DNA of 63,231 bases from a virus. The stretch lies in IMG/VR virus record IMGVR_UViG_3300047388_000410, positions 1 to 63,231 of that record; one strand, given 5' to 3'. Below the pieces are notes generated by a model. It ran no database searches. It was not told the origin of the DNA and saw only the letters and a program-made list of their open reading frames with translations. Shown here piece by piece: positions 7,662 to 15,603 of the stretch (the stretch's first letter is position 1; every line of letters starts with the position of its first letter). Both the position numbers and the translations under genes were made by a program.

Positions 7662-7812
7662 CTGGCGGCGTCCAATGCACATGTTCTTCACCATGATACT
7701 CTGTCGCTCTACCCCACTCCAACGGCCCCCAGCCTTCCCAAATGCTGATTTGATCGAGTAAATCAACAATAATAAGTTGTGACCAAAAATTCATAAAATA
7801 TATGCCCCACAT
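7654..7812 (-). CDS. Hypothetical small acidic protein (52 aa)
   Basis: The ATG at 7812 follows GGGGG by about nine bases. The upstream gene's stop (7814) is two bases away. The product is Trp-rich and acidic (IIVDLLDQISIWEGWGPLEW). It is not recognised. The dense packing and its place between two convincing genes support it. Confidence 0.5.
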   Translation of the reverse strand: MWGIYFMNFWSQLIIVDLLDQISIWEGWGPLEWGRATEYHGEEHVHWTPPDA

Positions 7813-7813
7813 A

Positions 7814-8044
7814 TTATGCATCCCCCTTCTCCGCTCTCAGCAACATCAACTGCGCTGCCAGATGCGACGCCAACATTTGCGTCAACCCTGGCGCTTCGTT
7901 AATCATAATAATTGTCATTACAATTGCAAATTGTAGTGCTTTTCGTACATCAGCCGAAAACTTATTATCCATCACACCGTATGCTGTTAGTAATCGCGTC
8001 TGTAGCTCTTTGAGCGAAATGCTTTCAATTGTGTCGTCAATCAT
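7814..8044 (-). CDS. Hypothetical protein (76 aa)
   Basis: This is a mostly helical small protein with a hydrophobic middle (LQFAIVMTIIMIN) that is either a buried helix or a single membrane segment. The start overlaps the stop of 8037..8321 by eight bases. The family is not recognised. Confidence 0.55.
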   Translation of the reverse strand: MIDDTIESISLKELQTRLLTAYGVMDNKFSADVRKALQFAIVMTIIMINEAPGLTQMLASHLAAQLMLLRAEKGDA

Positions 8045-8321
8045 TGTTCACCTCTGGTAGTGCGCGGTTGGCGCGGATGGCGTTAGCTGTAAGATGAAAC
8101 GCAATGCGCCCGGCTTCGCTTATGGTTAAACAACCAAAATGTTCTTGAATAAGCGTAATATCGTTTATAAGCGTTGCATCTCCTCTATGCCCTTTTACTT
8201 CTACTCTTTTTTCTTTGCAAACAACAGATACATGAGGCTGCGGCTTACTTTTAGTGCCACATGAAAGAACTGTACCGGGCGCTGCTAGTGAAATTCGTCT
8301 TCCATTCATTACAACCGGCAT
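8037..8321 (-). CDS. Hypothetical protein (94 aa)
   Basis: The N-terminal half looks like short beta strands (VLSCG..., HVSVVCKEKRVEVKGH) and the C-terminal half is helical (TISEAGRIAFHLTANAIRANR). It lies immediately downstream of the metallophosphoesterase with one base between. It is not recognised. Confidence 0.55.
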   Translation of the reverse strand: MPVVMNGRRISLAAPGTVLSCGTKSKPQPHVSVVCKEKRVEVKGHRGDATLINDITLIQEHFGCLTISEAGRIAFHLTANAIRANRALPEVNND

Positions 8322-9122
8322 TTAAATCTCCACTCGAATTGGATCACGAGCCTTGCTGTTAATGAAGATAAACGGCGCACTCAATGGACTCGGCGTCAGC
8401 ATTTTTACTTCCGCATACTCGCCGCGTGGAATATATCCATCGCGATGCCCTACGATACTCGACTTGCTAAACCCGCCCGTATTGACTAAGAAAATATCGC
8501 TATGAGTCAAATCGCCCTTATTCCAATCGGGCGTCGGACGGCTCAACCGTGATACGCTGACCTTCGTCGTATGGCCGATCATATATACATCAGCCCCCGC
8601 AAGTCCATGTGATACATGATACAGCTTATTCAGCGGTCCGGTCGGCAGCACGCTATTTCCCTGCCCATGATGTGCCCAAAGCACCTTACCCGCCGGCTCG
8701 ACTCGAATATACGCACTCGTCCCAAGAAACTGCGCGTCAAGCATATCAGCAAGCCATTGGTCACTCGTGCTGCCGCGGCCTTCGTAATAATGATGCCCCT
8801 CTAGCATCCCCAGCCATCGCCCCTTTGTCGGCTTCAGCAGCGTCTCGTATACCTCTTCAACTAACTCATGCGCCTTCTCGTCAATCACATCCTGTGCGCT
8901 ATCATAGAGATTGGCTCCTGCGAGACGCTGCCGATTCGACGGCGAGAGAAAGTCAATGTAATCCCCCATTCCCACAAACCACGCCTCGAATTCTAATGCG
9001 CGGTCGATGTGGCGTTTGATATGCTCAACGGCAGATGGTCCCTTTTTGCCGCTCCATTGCAAATCACCAAGCGGGCTTATTACGCACTGATGCTTCTTCG
9101 TATTGAATTTTACTAGCTCCAC
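8322..9122 (-). CDS. Calcineurin-like metallophosphoesterase
   Basis: The 266-residue protein shows the metal-binding motifs of the family in order: GDLQW (about residue 19), GMGDYIDF (about 51), LEGHHYY, HHGQG and GHTTK. Such enzymes cleave phosphodiesters in nucleic acids or nucleotides using two metal ions. The gene starts with GTG six bases after GGAGG at the end of the polymerase fragment gene, so it is coupled to DNA replication. SbcD-like or nucleotide phosphodiesterase roles are possible; no partner SbcC is present. Confidence 0.82.
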   Translation of the reverse strand: MELVKFNTKKHQCVISPLGDLQWSGKKGPSAVEHIKRHIDRALEFEAWFVGMGDYIDFLSPSNRQRLAGANLYDSAQDVIDEKAHELVEEVYETLLKPTKGRWLGMLEGHHYYEGRGSTSDQWLADMLDAQFLGTSAYIRVEPAGKVLWAHHGQGNSVLPTGPLNKLYHVSHGLAGADVYMIGHTTKVSVSRLSRPTPDWNKGDLTHSDIFLVNTGGFSKSSIVGHRDGYIPRGEYAEVKMLTPSPLSAPFIFINSKARDPIRVEI

Positions 9123-9123
9123 G

Positions 9124-9984
9124 TTATACCTCCGCGCAGTCCCAAGCTGCTTCTAATACTTTCGCTTTCGTCGGCACGCGCTTAAATTCGTACCTAGCTT
9201 TCCAAGTTTCGCCAAGCGAATATGTCACTGGTACGCGCAATGCTCCTGCGGCATACTGTCGCACCGTGCTTCCTAACGTTTGCTCTAGGAAATCCATAAC
9301 AACCCAAGCATCATCAGGATGAACACTTACCGTCAGGGAATCGTGACCGTGTATATGAATCCTCGGTGTTGGTCGCTCAGGATGCGGATTCAGCTTTCGC
9401 AAATTGATCGCATTCCTAAGCGGAAGATACCCACATTGGTTAATCAAGTCAACGGTTTCGCGCACGGGTTGATACGAATAGCCCGTACCATACAAATGCT
9501 CATCAAGCCGTTGCCAATCGCAGCGCCATATACCGCCGAAAGTTGAGCCCAGCGCCCTATACCGCATGATCTGCCGTCGCGTATCGGGAAAGTAACCATC
9601 GGGGATGGCTGGTAGCTTGGCAGCGAGTCGGGCTAAGCGTCTGCCGCATTCCTCAGGCGTCACCACATATCCTTGCTTTAACAACGAATCGGCCATGGTT
9701 TGCGGTCCCATCCCACGCATGTAGCCATGCATAGTGGTTTTACCCATAAACCGTTCTGGTTCATCATCAGTATCTTTTACATCTGCTTCTGATTTAGCAA
9801 ATGCGATACTAGCTGAATATCTATGAATATCAAATTCTGACGGATGCGCTGTAGCAATTCTAACACATTCTTTTGCAACGTCCGTACCTACAAATTCAGG
9901 AGTAGCGGCAGCTAACATAAGCTCTACTCGTGCTTCCACCTGCGATAAATCTGCTGATAACAGCAGCATTTTACGCAGCGGCAT
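9124..9984 (-). CDS. DNA polymerase family A, C-terminal fragment (motifs A, B, C)
   Basis: This 286-residue product carries the palm and fingers catalytic motifs of PolA enzymes. Motif A is [10 protein letters not shown] (Asp at residue 12), the O-helix is [14 protein letters not shown] (Lys at 82; the aromatic at the Phe762 position is His), and motif C is HGHDSLTV (Asp at 215, with Ser where most have Glu). It lacks everything N-terminal to motif A, which is encoded separately at 11436..13421. The likely start ATGCCG at 9984 overlaps the stop of the HNH gene; the frame is open to 10020. The two products must assemble for activity. See the split-polymerase finding. Confidence 0.88.
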   Translation of the reverse strand: MPLRKMLLLSADLSQVEARVELMLAAATPEFVGTDVAKECVRIATAHPSEFDIHRYSASIAFAKSEADVKDTDDEPERFMGKTTMHGYMRGMGPQTMADSLLKQGYVVTPEECGRRLARLAAKLPAIPDGYFPDTRRQIMRYRALGSTFGGIWRCDWQRLDEHLYGTGYSYQPVRETVDLINQCGYLPLRNAINLRKLNPHPERPTPRIHIHGHDSLTVSVHPDDAWVVMDFLEQTLGSTVRQYAAGALRVPVTYSLGETWKARYEFKRVPTKAKVLEAAWDCAEV

Positions 9985-10393
9985 TTTTTTCTTTCCGTTT
10001 GCGCCATCGAATATGCGCACATTCTCGACAACGCCTTGCTAAATAACCACGTGGAGAATGCCATTGAGTGTTTTCAAGTGTATATTCGTGTCCATGCCGA
10101 CAATGCGTTATACGCGCTCTAATAAATCGGCCTTTCTGCCAAGCGTCTTTCAAATTTTCACCAGGCGTACCAGCAAATAAATGATATGGATTGATACACG
10201 GCGGATTATCGCAAGTATGACAAACAAATAAATCTGTTTTACCGTTTACAGTTTCAAAAACTAAACGATGCATTAAAACGATACTACGGCCTTTTTCGTG
10301 TATATAGCCGTATCCAAACGGTGTTCGCGGCCCAGGCCATTCCCAGCATTCATTTTGCCGTTTACGTTTTAATGCATTCGGATTAATAGACAC
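9971..10393 (-). CDS. HNH endonuclease inserted in the polymerase locus (downstream member)
   Basis: The protein is 140 residues. It has an HNH core: [22 protein letters not shown], then [20 protein letters not shown] with the catalytic His and Asn. A C-terminal zinc-ribbon tail ([11 protein letters not shown]...CRECAHIRW) follows. This arrangement is common in phage homing HNH enzymes. It starts at GTG overlapping the end of the methyltransferase-like gene and ends inside the start of the C-terminal polymerase gene. Confidence 0.87.
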   Translation of the reverse strand: MSINPNALKRKRQNECWEWPGPRTPFGYGYIHEKGRSIVLMHRLVFETVNGKTDLFVCHTCDNPPCINPYHLFAGTPGENLKDAWQKGRFIRARITHCRHGHEYTLENTQWHSPRGYLARRCRECAHIRWRKRKEKNAAA

Positions 10394-10988
10394 AAGGCAC
10401 CAATCTCCACTTCGCCCTCTCCATATACCTTCGATACGGTATACTATTCCTCAACCACTTCTCTTCGGCGTCCATACGGCACACAATAGCCCAATACGTG
10501 ACGACAATGGCTGCAGTGTTATACGCCGTCGTGTACGATATAAAGTACCCAGCAAGACAAATTATATGCCCCAAATACATCGGATGCCGCACGAAGCGAT
10601 ACACGCCGCCAGTTACTACGCCTCGATTCGCCGCGACTATACCCATACTGCGCCGTAGACTCAATAGCGCCGCAAGCGCAATCGTGAGCCCAACCATCTG
10701 CAATATCGTACCTATTACATTCCCGTCATTCGTCGGCCTCACCAGCAACGGCGCAAACGACCCCGCAATCCCCACAACCCAATCCACGACACGCGGCGAG
10801 GTAGCCTGAGACGGACGGCGGCATACGAACATTGCGGCTAATATCGTCTCCTGCACCACCATCGGCGCCACGATGTACCATTGCGGCGAGCCGCCGCGAA
10901 TGATGGCGAAATGGGCGTCAGCGAAATAGAGATATGCTATTGCGATAATGAGGTTTTCGGTGAGTTGGCGGGCGCGGGAAGCGGTCAT
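10383..10988 (-). CDS. Isoprenylcysteine carboxyl methyltransferase-like (ICMT/PEMT family) membrane protein
   Basis: The 201-residue protein has about five membrane segments (for instance [27 protein letters not shown] and [14 protein letters not shown]) and ends with the family's SAM-binding and catalytic pattern: [16 protein letters not shown], then [24 protein letters not shown]. Members methylate prenylcysteine, phospholipids or small molecules in membranes. It lies between two HNH genes inside the polymerase locus with ATGA-type overlaps, so it appears to be cargo of that cassette. Its substrate in a phage is unknown. Confidence 0.75.
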   Translation of the reverse strand: MTASRARQLTENLIIAIAYLYFADAHFAIIRGGSPQWYIVAPMVVQETILAAMFVCRRPSQATSPRVVDWVVGIAGSFAPLLVRPTNDGNVIGTILQMVGLTIALAALLSLRRSMGIVAANRGVVTGGVYRFVRHPMYLGHIICLAGYFISYTTAYNTAAIVVTYWAIVCRMDAEEKWLRNSIPYRRYMERAKWRLVPCVY

Positions 10989-11446
10989 GCTGCTTGTTCT
11001 TTTACCGTTTGTGCTGCCCTTAAATAAGTAGTAGCGCGTTCCACTCTATCGACATCATCACCAAGTTGCCCTATGCCAGCATTGCATTTACGGCATAACA
11101 CACCACGAACAACTCCTGTTTCATGACAATGATCTACACTAAGAAGATGCGTACTACCACAAATAGCGCAACCTCCGTTTTGTGCAATAAGTATCTTCCA
11201 TAACATTTTCTCGTTTAATCCGTACTTACGGCGTAAAACAGCATCACGCGCAGACTCGTGATAACGGAGTTTTTCGCGTGCATTTAATTTTACACGATGT
11301 TTAATACCATATTGGTCGTTATAAATTTTAACTTGTTCAGGATGCGCCAATCGCCATAGTCTAGATCGTTCTTTAATTCGTTCACGATATAGTGCATAAT
11401 ATCGTCGGCGTCTAGCTTTAGCGTCTTCAGAACGCTTATACGGCAT
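10985..11446 (-). CDS. HNH endonuclease (endonuclease VII-like) inserted in the polymerase locus (upstream member)
   Basis: The N-terminal 80 residues are basic helices (AKARRRRYYALYRERIKERSR). The C-terminal domain has CAICGSTHLLSVDHCHETG and VVRGVLCRKCNAGIG, the recombination endonuclease VII-type zinc HNH fold. The start at 11446 (ATGCCG) has GGAG in front and overlaps the end of the N-terminal polymerase gene. It is related in layout to 22694..23245. Confidence 0.87.
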   Translation of the reverse strand: MPYKRSEDAKARRRRYYALYRERIKERSRLWRLAHPEQVKIYNDQYGIKHRVKLNAREKLRYHESARDAVLRRKYGLNEKMLWKILIAQNGGCAICGSTHLLSVDHCHETGVVRGVLCRKCNAGIGQLGDDVDRVERATTYLRAAQTVKEQAA

Positions 11447-13421
11447 CTTCATCTCCAGTATCCGGCAAATAATATTTACGTAATTTTCTGTCAACCTGCT
11501 GGAGATTTGCACCTTCGCCTTTCGGCGTCTTAAACGCTTTCAATCTACCAAGTGCAGTTTCTTGTTTGAACATGCAGACTTGGCGACCGTTAGTCAGCCG
11601 TTCAGCTTTAACAAATTGCGCCTCAGTATTCAATCTTCGATGACGAAGCACGAGTTTGCCAACTGTTTGTAGTAGCTCATTACCAGGGAAATTCTCCATC
11701 AGTCTCTTGACTGTGACTACATCCGTACTCACAACTTTCTGCTTCTTCTGATTCTTCCTATACTGCAACGGCAAGCGTAGCTTCTCGTATAAAAACGTCT
11801 TGAGTTTCGCCGGGCTTGGCACTTTGCCGATAATCTCGCCCTTTTTGCTGACGCCCACGATAGCCATTTCCGCCGCGCTGTTTAACGCCGCACTAATCTC
11901 TTTCGCTTCGGCTGTGACTTTTTCGTAATGGGCAGCCCGTCCTTGTTCATCACCACGAATTCCAACGCGGGACAATTCGACCAAACCCGTGTCAATAGGG
12001 GCTTCCATTTCAAGATAATATTCGTAGCGTCCTGCGCTTCTGAGCGCGGATACTCGCACATCCAACAATTCTCTTTGCACACAGTTATCGACACAGTTAT
12101 ATGCCCACAACGACTCTTTATTATGGCTCCATCTGCTAATTTCTTCTGGCGATTTCGCTTCGTGCTTCCAAAAGGGTTGACGGGTATCGAGCGATGCTTG
12201 AAACGCCAAGTCATTCCACTCTGACCATGGCCGCTGTTCGCGGTGCATTTTCATCAGGTCCCATGCGAGATGATCCAATGGCATCTGCTCAGTCGCGCAC
12301 CACCAGGCGTCGAAGGTGAAGTTTTGGCCGCCAAAATCGACGTTTGGATCAGCGTGAAACGCGGCTATCTCATTCTTGACTCTACGCCATGCGATTTCGT
12401 CTTGCCAGTATTCAATTGCCGTCGGGATACAGAGCGCGAGTTTCGCGTCCCATGAGTAGCCGATGCAGCCGAGATAGGCTTCTTCGGAGACTTTGACGCG
12501 GCGGGGTTTTGACAACTGCGGAAGGTATCCAGTGCAAGCACATCTAGCTTTACCGCGTAAGCCTTTGCACGACGACGGCATAATTTCATTATCTTTTCGT
12601 AAGACTTCCAAGTCATGCCATCGGATATTGTGATTGCACGTCCTACATTTTCCATTTGCGGCTGTGCTTTCTTTTTGCCTCGTCTCATATTCCACCTTAT
12701 ACGGCGTCTCAACATCCAAGCTGCACGCTAGCCGTTCAGTAAATATTTCGCCGTCTTTCCGCTTCTCGGCTTCGGCTCTTGCCCATCGCATCCATTCGAT
12801 TGCTTCAGCCGCGCTTGGCGCGATGATCTTTGTGCGCTCGGGCAAGCGCAACTCTCGAAACTGTCCATCCGCCGCTATGCGCTGCCAATCCATCTGCAAC
12901 GCCCATTCGAGGCTTATGTCGCCATAAAATGTTGAATTAGGGTGAACGCTCGATATCACCTTGATTTGCCGCCCGCGCCGATCCTGATAGCTGAGAATGC
13001 TGCCTCGCCATTCCTTCGTACCAGGGCGATCATACTTGCCATCCTTATTATGAAAACTGACGCGACCATTACCCGTAAGCGCATAAAGCGCATACGAGTA
13101 GTTGGTCATTCCGTTTCCAAGCGGGACTATGACATATGGGTCTTCAAGCTGCGCTAGCCGCTCATGCAACCGATCCATCGCAGCGCGCATTTCGGCTTCA
13201 GGAATTGAATTGATATTCTGCGGCTGACCCAAATCCCAACACGAAGTTATGTAGAAGTCGCTGCGGTTTAGTCCCGCCGCTTTCCACCACGGTTGCAACT
13301 TATCGCTGTACGCTGGCCCGACCATTGGGCGCCCGTAGGTTTGCTCCCAATGTCCCCAAGCGTCGATAACCAGCACGAAGCGTGCTGATCTTGAGCCTTC
13401 GTCTTTATTTAACGACAACAT
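11436..13421 (-). CDS. DNA polymerase family A, N-terminal fragment: UDG-like domain, 3'-5' exonuclease, thumb
   Basis: The protein is 661 residues. Residues 15-170 resemble a uracil-DNA-glycosylase-like domain (GRPMVGPAYSDKL, FYITSCWDLG, YVIVPLGNG, SSVHPNS), but the GEAPG catalytic motif is IDAWG, so catalysis is doubtful. The exonuclease follows, with SLDVET (236-238), GGQNFTFDAW (Asp 371) and YNCVDN (Asp 445). A Cys cluster (259, 262, 285, 294, 296) is inserted in it. The end has ALGRLKAF, NLQQVDRKLRKYYLPDTG, which in normal PolA lies just before motif A. The product stops there, and motif A onward is the separate gene 9124..9984. The start at 13421 overlaps a membrane micro-gene; 13466 is possible but unlikely. 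Confidence 0.85.
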   Translation of the reverse strand: MLSLNKDEGSRSARFVLVIDAWGHWEQTYGRPMVGPAYSDKLQPWWKAAGLNRSDFYITSCWDLGQPQNINSIPEAEMRAAMDRLHERLAQLEDPYVIVPLGNGMTNYSYALYALTGNGRVSFHNKDGKYDRPGTKEWRGSILSYQDRRGRQIKVISSVHPNSTFYGDISLEWALQMDWQRIAADGQFRELRLPERTKIIAPSAAEAIEWMRWARAEAEKRKDGEIFTERLACSLDVETPYKVEYETRQKESTAANGKCRTCNHNIRWHDLEVLRKDNEIMPSSCKGLRGKARCACTGYLPQLSKPRRVKVSEEAYLGCIGYSWDAKLALCIPTAIEYWQDEIAWRRVKNEIAAFHADPNVDFGGQNFTFDAWWCATEQMPLDHLAWDLMKMHREQRPWSEWNDLAFQASLDTRQPFWKHEAKSPEEISRWSHNKESLWAYNCVDNCVQRELLDVRVSALRSAGRYEYYLEMEAPIDTGLVELSRVGIRGDEQGRAAHYEKVTAEAKEISAALNSAAEMAIVGVSKKGEIIGKVPSPAKLKTFLYEKLRLPLQYRKNQKKQKVVSTDVVTVKRLMENFPGNELLQTVGKLVLRHRRLNTEAQFVKAERLTNGRQVCMFKQETALGRLKAFKTPKGEGANLQQVDRKLRKYYLPDTGDEDAV

Positions 13422-13528
13422 GCGCGAAATAATGATGCAATAGTAATAATAAATGCAAATAAGCAAATTCCATCAAGTTCATCGCCAATACGATGAAGCT
13501 CTTTTACGACGTCACAAGGATTAATCAT
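13409..13528 (-). CDS. Membrane micro-protein (39 aa)
   Basis: The frame MINPCDVVKELHRIGDELDG has one predicted membrane segment (ICLFAFIITIASLF) and ends in CCR. Its ATG overlaps the stop of the HAD gene (ATGA), and its end overlaps the polymerase start by 13 bases. This coupling supports it; the function is unknown. Confidence 0.5.
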   Translation of the reverse strand: MINPCDVVKELHRIGDELDGICLFAFIITIASLFRACCR

Positions 13529-13989
13529 TTTGAGCCAAGTAACTTTATCAGCCGCTCTACATGGCTGTCCTGTATGCCAAAATTCCAGTCTGTTCTTACG
13601 AAGCGAGGCGTAAGTAACGGATGATCGCCCGCGTCGGCATCATCATCCACAATCGCAAACGACTCAATATCGCACAACGTGCCGTCACCTAATCTATGTT
13701 TATTTAACCACGCCATAATCTCACTCGCCCGATGCCCATCATCTAACCTCGGCGTAAAATGATTTATAGTCAACCCGCCGACCGTGCGCAATAGCGTAAC
13801 GAAGTCAGGCACGAGGCGCCACGTAGACGAGAGCAGAATTTCACAACCAGTAACTTCAATTACACGATGCACACGCTTAACGGCTTCAGGGTCTAACTCG
13901 GCTAATCCTAACCAACCCTTCGCCTTTTGCGTTGTGAACCATTGCGCGCTATTAAGTACACCATCAATGTCCAACGCCAGAATTTTCAT
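13525..13989 (-). CDS. HAD-superfamily phosphatase-like protein
   Basis: The 154-residue protein begins MKILALDIDGVLNS, the HAD motif I DxDG, and has motif II ILLSSTWR (Ser). An acidic VDDDADAGDH segment near residue 120 serves as motif IV. It resembles phage 'Swiss army knife'/RNA-repair-like HAD domains, which may act on nucleotides or nucleic-acid ends. An AAGGA ribosome binding site precedes the ATG. It is upstream of the polymerase. Confidence 0.82.
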   Translation of the reverse strand: MKILALDIDGVLNSAQWFTTQKAKGWLGLAELDPEAVKRVHRVIEVTGCEILLSSTWRLVPDFVTLLRTVGGLTINHFTPRLDDGHRASEIMAWLNKHRLGDGTLCDIESFAIVDDDADAGDHPLLTPRFVRTDWNFGIQDSHVERLIKLLGSK

Positions 13990-14084
13990 CGCAGTCCTTT
14001 AAGTAACCACCGTGTCACTCGCCACGCCAGCCGCCGCAACGAGCAGCGGCACAGCTTCGTCAGGTAGCTTGGGACCGGACACAT
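13986..14084 (-). CDS. Possible basic micro-protein (32 aa)
   Basis: MCPVPSYLTKLCRC... is rich in Arg, Leu and Trp and its TGA overlaps the ATG of the HAD gene. That overlap is the main support. It overlaps 14060..14203 by 25 bases. It may be spurious. Confidence 0.3.
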   Translation of the reverse strand: MCPVPSYLTKLCRCSLRRLAWRVTRWLLKGLR

Positions 14085-14203
14085 GGACGATGTTCGTGGC
14101 AAAAGCGGCTTGTGCCGAAAGCGAGGCGGATACACTTATCGTCTACCGGGCCTTCGTAGCTGTTATATACGCCAACATGCACACACCGCCTCGGCTTCCG
14201 CAT
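14060..14203 (-). CDS. Small Cys/His-rich protein (47 aa)
   Basis: ATG follows CGGAAG. The product has Cys at residues 7, 24, 35 and 41 plus CHEH, suggesting a structural zinc site. It fills most of the gap between the SLOG and HAD genes. The frame is open a little further to a TTG at 14248. Confidence 0.45.
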   Translation of the reverse strand: MRKPRRCVHVGVYNSYEGPVDDKCIRLAFGTSRFCHEHRPCVRSQAT

Positions 14204-14249
14204 CTTCCGGGCGCTGGAACCGCGGCGACGATTATATACGGTTGACAAG

Positions 14250-14603
14250 TTATCGCCCTACGACTCTAGTTTCGACGCCCGCCCGAAACAGCCGACATAG
14301 CATATCTTCGGTTCCGCTGCCGCCAGGAAAAACGGCGCCCATATCAGGGTGCCATCTGTCAAGCATCGCGGCATTTCTCAACGGGCCAGCGGCTTTCCCA
14401 TATGCGTCCCAATCCGCCGGGCACTCAACGAATTCCTCGCCACGCTCTTTGGCCCATCGCGTCGATAGCTGATCCGCGCCTCTCGCCGCGCCGTTGATAA
14501 TCGTAACATGCCCATCCGGCGACGACGCGAGTACGTCATCTAGGACTTCGCAAACGCGGTCATAGTCGTTATAATTACGGCCGCCACATACGAGTACCCT
14601 CAT
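14250..14603 (-). CDS. SLOG-family protein (DUF2493, YspA-like)
   Basis: The 117-residue protein begins MRVLVCGGRNYND and contains IINGAARGADQLSTRWA and VECPADWDAYGKAAGPLRNAAML, the DUF2493 pattern. SLOG domains bind nucleotides or nucleotide-derived ligands. The strong GGAGGGG before the ATG at 14603 selects this start over the longer frame. Its role in the phage is unknown; its neighbours suggest nucleotide metabolism or sensing. Confidence 0.85.
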   Translation of the reverse strand: MRVLVCGGRNYNDYDRVCEVLDDVLASSPDGHVTIINGAARGADQLSTRWAKERGEEFVECPADWDAYGKAAGPLRNAAMLDRWHPDMGAVFPGGSGTEDMLCRLFRAGVETRVVGR

Positions 14604-14815
14604 ATAATTCCCCTCCAAGTTACCGGCGGTATTGCAGGCACAAACGAACCGATTATCTTGCCTACCCATATCGTAGCATTTAACCCTGCTGCGCCGTTTT
14701 TTGCTTCGTCTTTTGCTTCTATTTCGCTACGAAAACTATTAACCACCTTACATAATCCATCGTCGTCCTTCACAAGAACAATCCACGGATACTCTTGTGA
14801 AGGCATGGGTATCAT
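14600..14815 (-). CDS. Hypothetical protein (71 aa)
   Basis: MIPMPSQEYPWIVLVKDDDG looks like a small alpha/beta domain. The start at 14815 has AGAGGAAATC in front and overlaps the stop of the upstream micro-gene; its own stop overlaps the SLOG gene start. It is not recognised. Confidence 0.6.
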   Translation of the reverse strand: MIPMPSQEYPWIVLVKDDDGLCKVVNSFRSEIEAKDEAKNGAAGLNATIWVGKIIGSFVPAIPPVTWRGII

Positions 14816-14934
14816 GATTTCCTCTCTTCCGCTTTCTTCGCCTGACATTCTTTGACGTGTTTATAATATACGGCATCAAGAATCGCCGTGCGACACGTCG
14901 GACACATTACGAGTCGAGGGGCGGCGTTATCCAT
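14812..14934 (-). CDS. Zinc micro-protein (40 aa)
   Basis: CPTC near residue 11 and H-x3-C (KHVKEC) near residue 26 give a CCHC-type zinc knuckle, followed by a charged helix. It is joined by overlaps to genes on both sides (ATGA with the next gene). The function is unknown. Confidence 0.55.
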   Translation of the reverse strand: MDNAAPRLVMCPTCRTAILDAVYYKHVKECQAKKAEERKS

Positions 14935-15058
14935 CACTCTTAGCCTCGTGCATTAATTTTTCGATTACTTCTCCACACGGCCGACAAAACAACCACACTT
15001 TGCCATCCGCCGTAGTTTCCACCGGCTGCTCGCCGCATTTGGCGCAGGTAGGTGGCAT
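14927..15058 (-). CDS. Zinc-ribbon micro-protein (43 aa)
   Basis: CAKC and CRPC are separated by about 16 residues (VETTADGKVWLF between), a compact zinc ribbon. The ATG overlaps the stop of the LAGLIDADG gene (TGATG). The function is unknown. Confidence 0.6.
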   Translation of the reverse strand: MPPTCAKCGEQPVETTADGKVWLFCRPCGEVIEKLMHEAKSDG

Positions 15059-15420
15059 CAGCTATGTACCCTGTATTTACGGCCAACCTTAGCCGGTTTT
15101 GAACGCCAAGCAGCAACAGCAACCCGTATCTGTTCTTTTCTATGCTGTGACATAAGACTATAAAGTGTTAACATCCAACCAATCGCACGTCTACCGCCTA
15201 CCCAGCAACGCCATTGTGCTCGATAATGCGAATGCCATTCTTTACTAAAATGTCGTCTCGGCATTATGGACGAAGCGCCCATAAGCTGAGCAACCGCTGT
15301 TACTGTATCTAAATCGCTCATAGATAATTCAATACGCGGTTGTCCTGTACTTTTTGCGTGAAAATGCGCTTCTCCATCAAGTAAACCGGCTAACCAATAT
15401 ATGTGCCGAGTTTCTACCAT
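15058..15420 (-). CDS. LAGLIDADG homing endonuclease (single-motif)
   Basis: The 120-residue protein has one copy of the motif (IYWLAGLLDGEAHF, residues about 7-20), then the expected beta strands and a basic C-terminal half. With one motif it should act as a homodimer on a near-palindromic site. It resembles 29058..29528 in length and layout. It starts next to the stop of 15421..15603 and is followed by coupled zinc micro-genes, not an intron, so it looks free-standing. Confidence 0.82.
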   Translation of the reverse strand: MVETRHIYWLAGLLDGEAHFHAKSTGQPRIELSMSDLDTVTAVAQLMGASSIMPRRHFSKEWHSHYRAQWRCWVGGRRAIGWMLTLYSLMSQHRKEQIRVAVAAWRSKPAKVGRKYRVHS

Positions 15421-15603
15421 TTAGCTATGTACGCGGCCCCCTTTTGTCGGTCGCCTCTCACTATCCGGCTTATCACACTTCGACCCGAAATACACGCCCC
15501 GCGCCATCTGCGTCTTATCTGGCCCCGCAGCCGCGGCATTTGACTTTAGCGTGCTGCGGTAACGGGCGAGTTTACGCGCGGTTTTGCCTGCGCGGCCGTT
15601 CAT
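15421..15603 (-). CDS. Hypothetical basic protein (60 aa)
   Basis: MNGRAGKTARKLARYRSTL is strongly basic, as in nucleic-acid-binding small proteins. The start at 15603 overlaps the upstream stop (ATGA). It is not recognised. Confidence 0.55.
   Translation of the reverse strand: MNGRAGKTARKLARYRSTLKSNAAAAGPDKTQMARGVYFGSKCDKPDSERRPTKGGRVHS

Noticed and set aside
9971-11446. Group I intron or intein splitting the polymerase gene
   Set aside because: The insert is filled by three overlapping genes with no room for an intron core, neither polymerase part ends in intein motifs, and the direct join of the two frames is not in phase.
11882-12214. Minus-strand 110-residue ORF within the polymerase gene
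   Set aside because: It lies wholly inside the exonuclease region in another frame, with no start signal; the polymerase frame carries the motifs.
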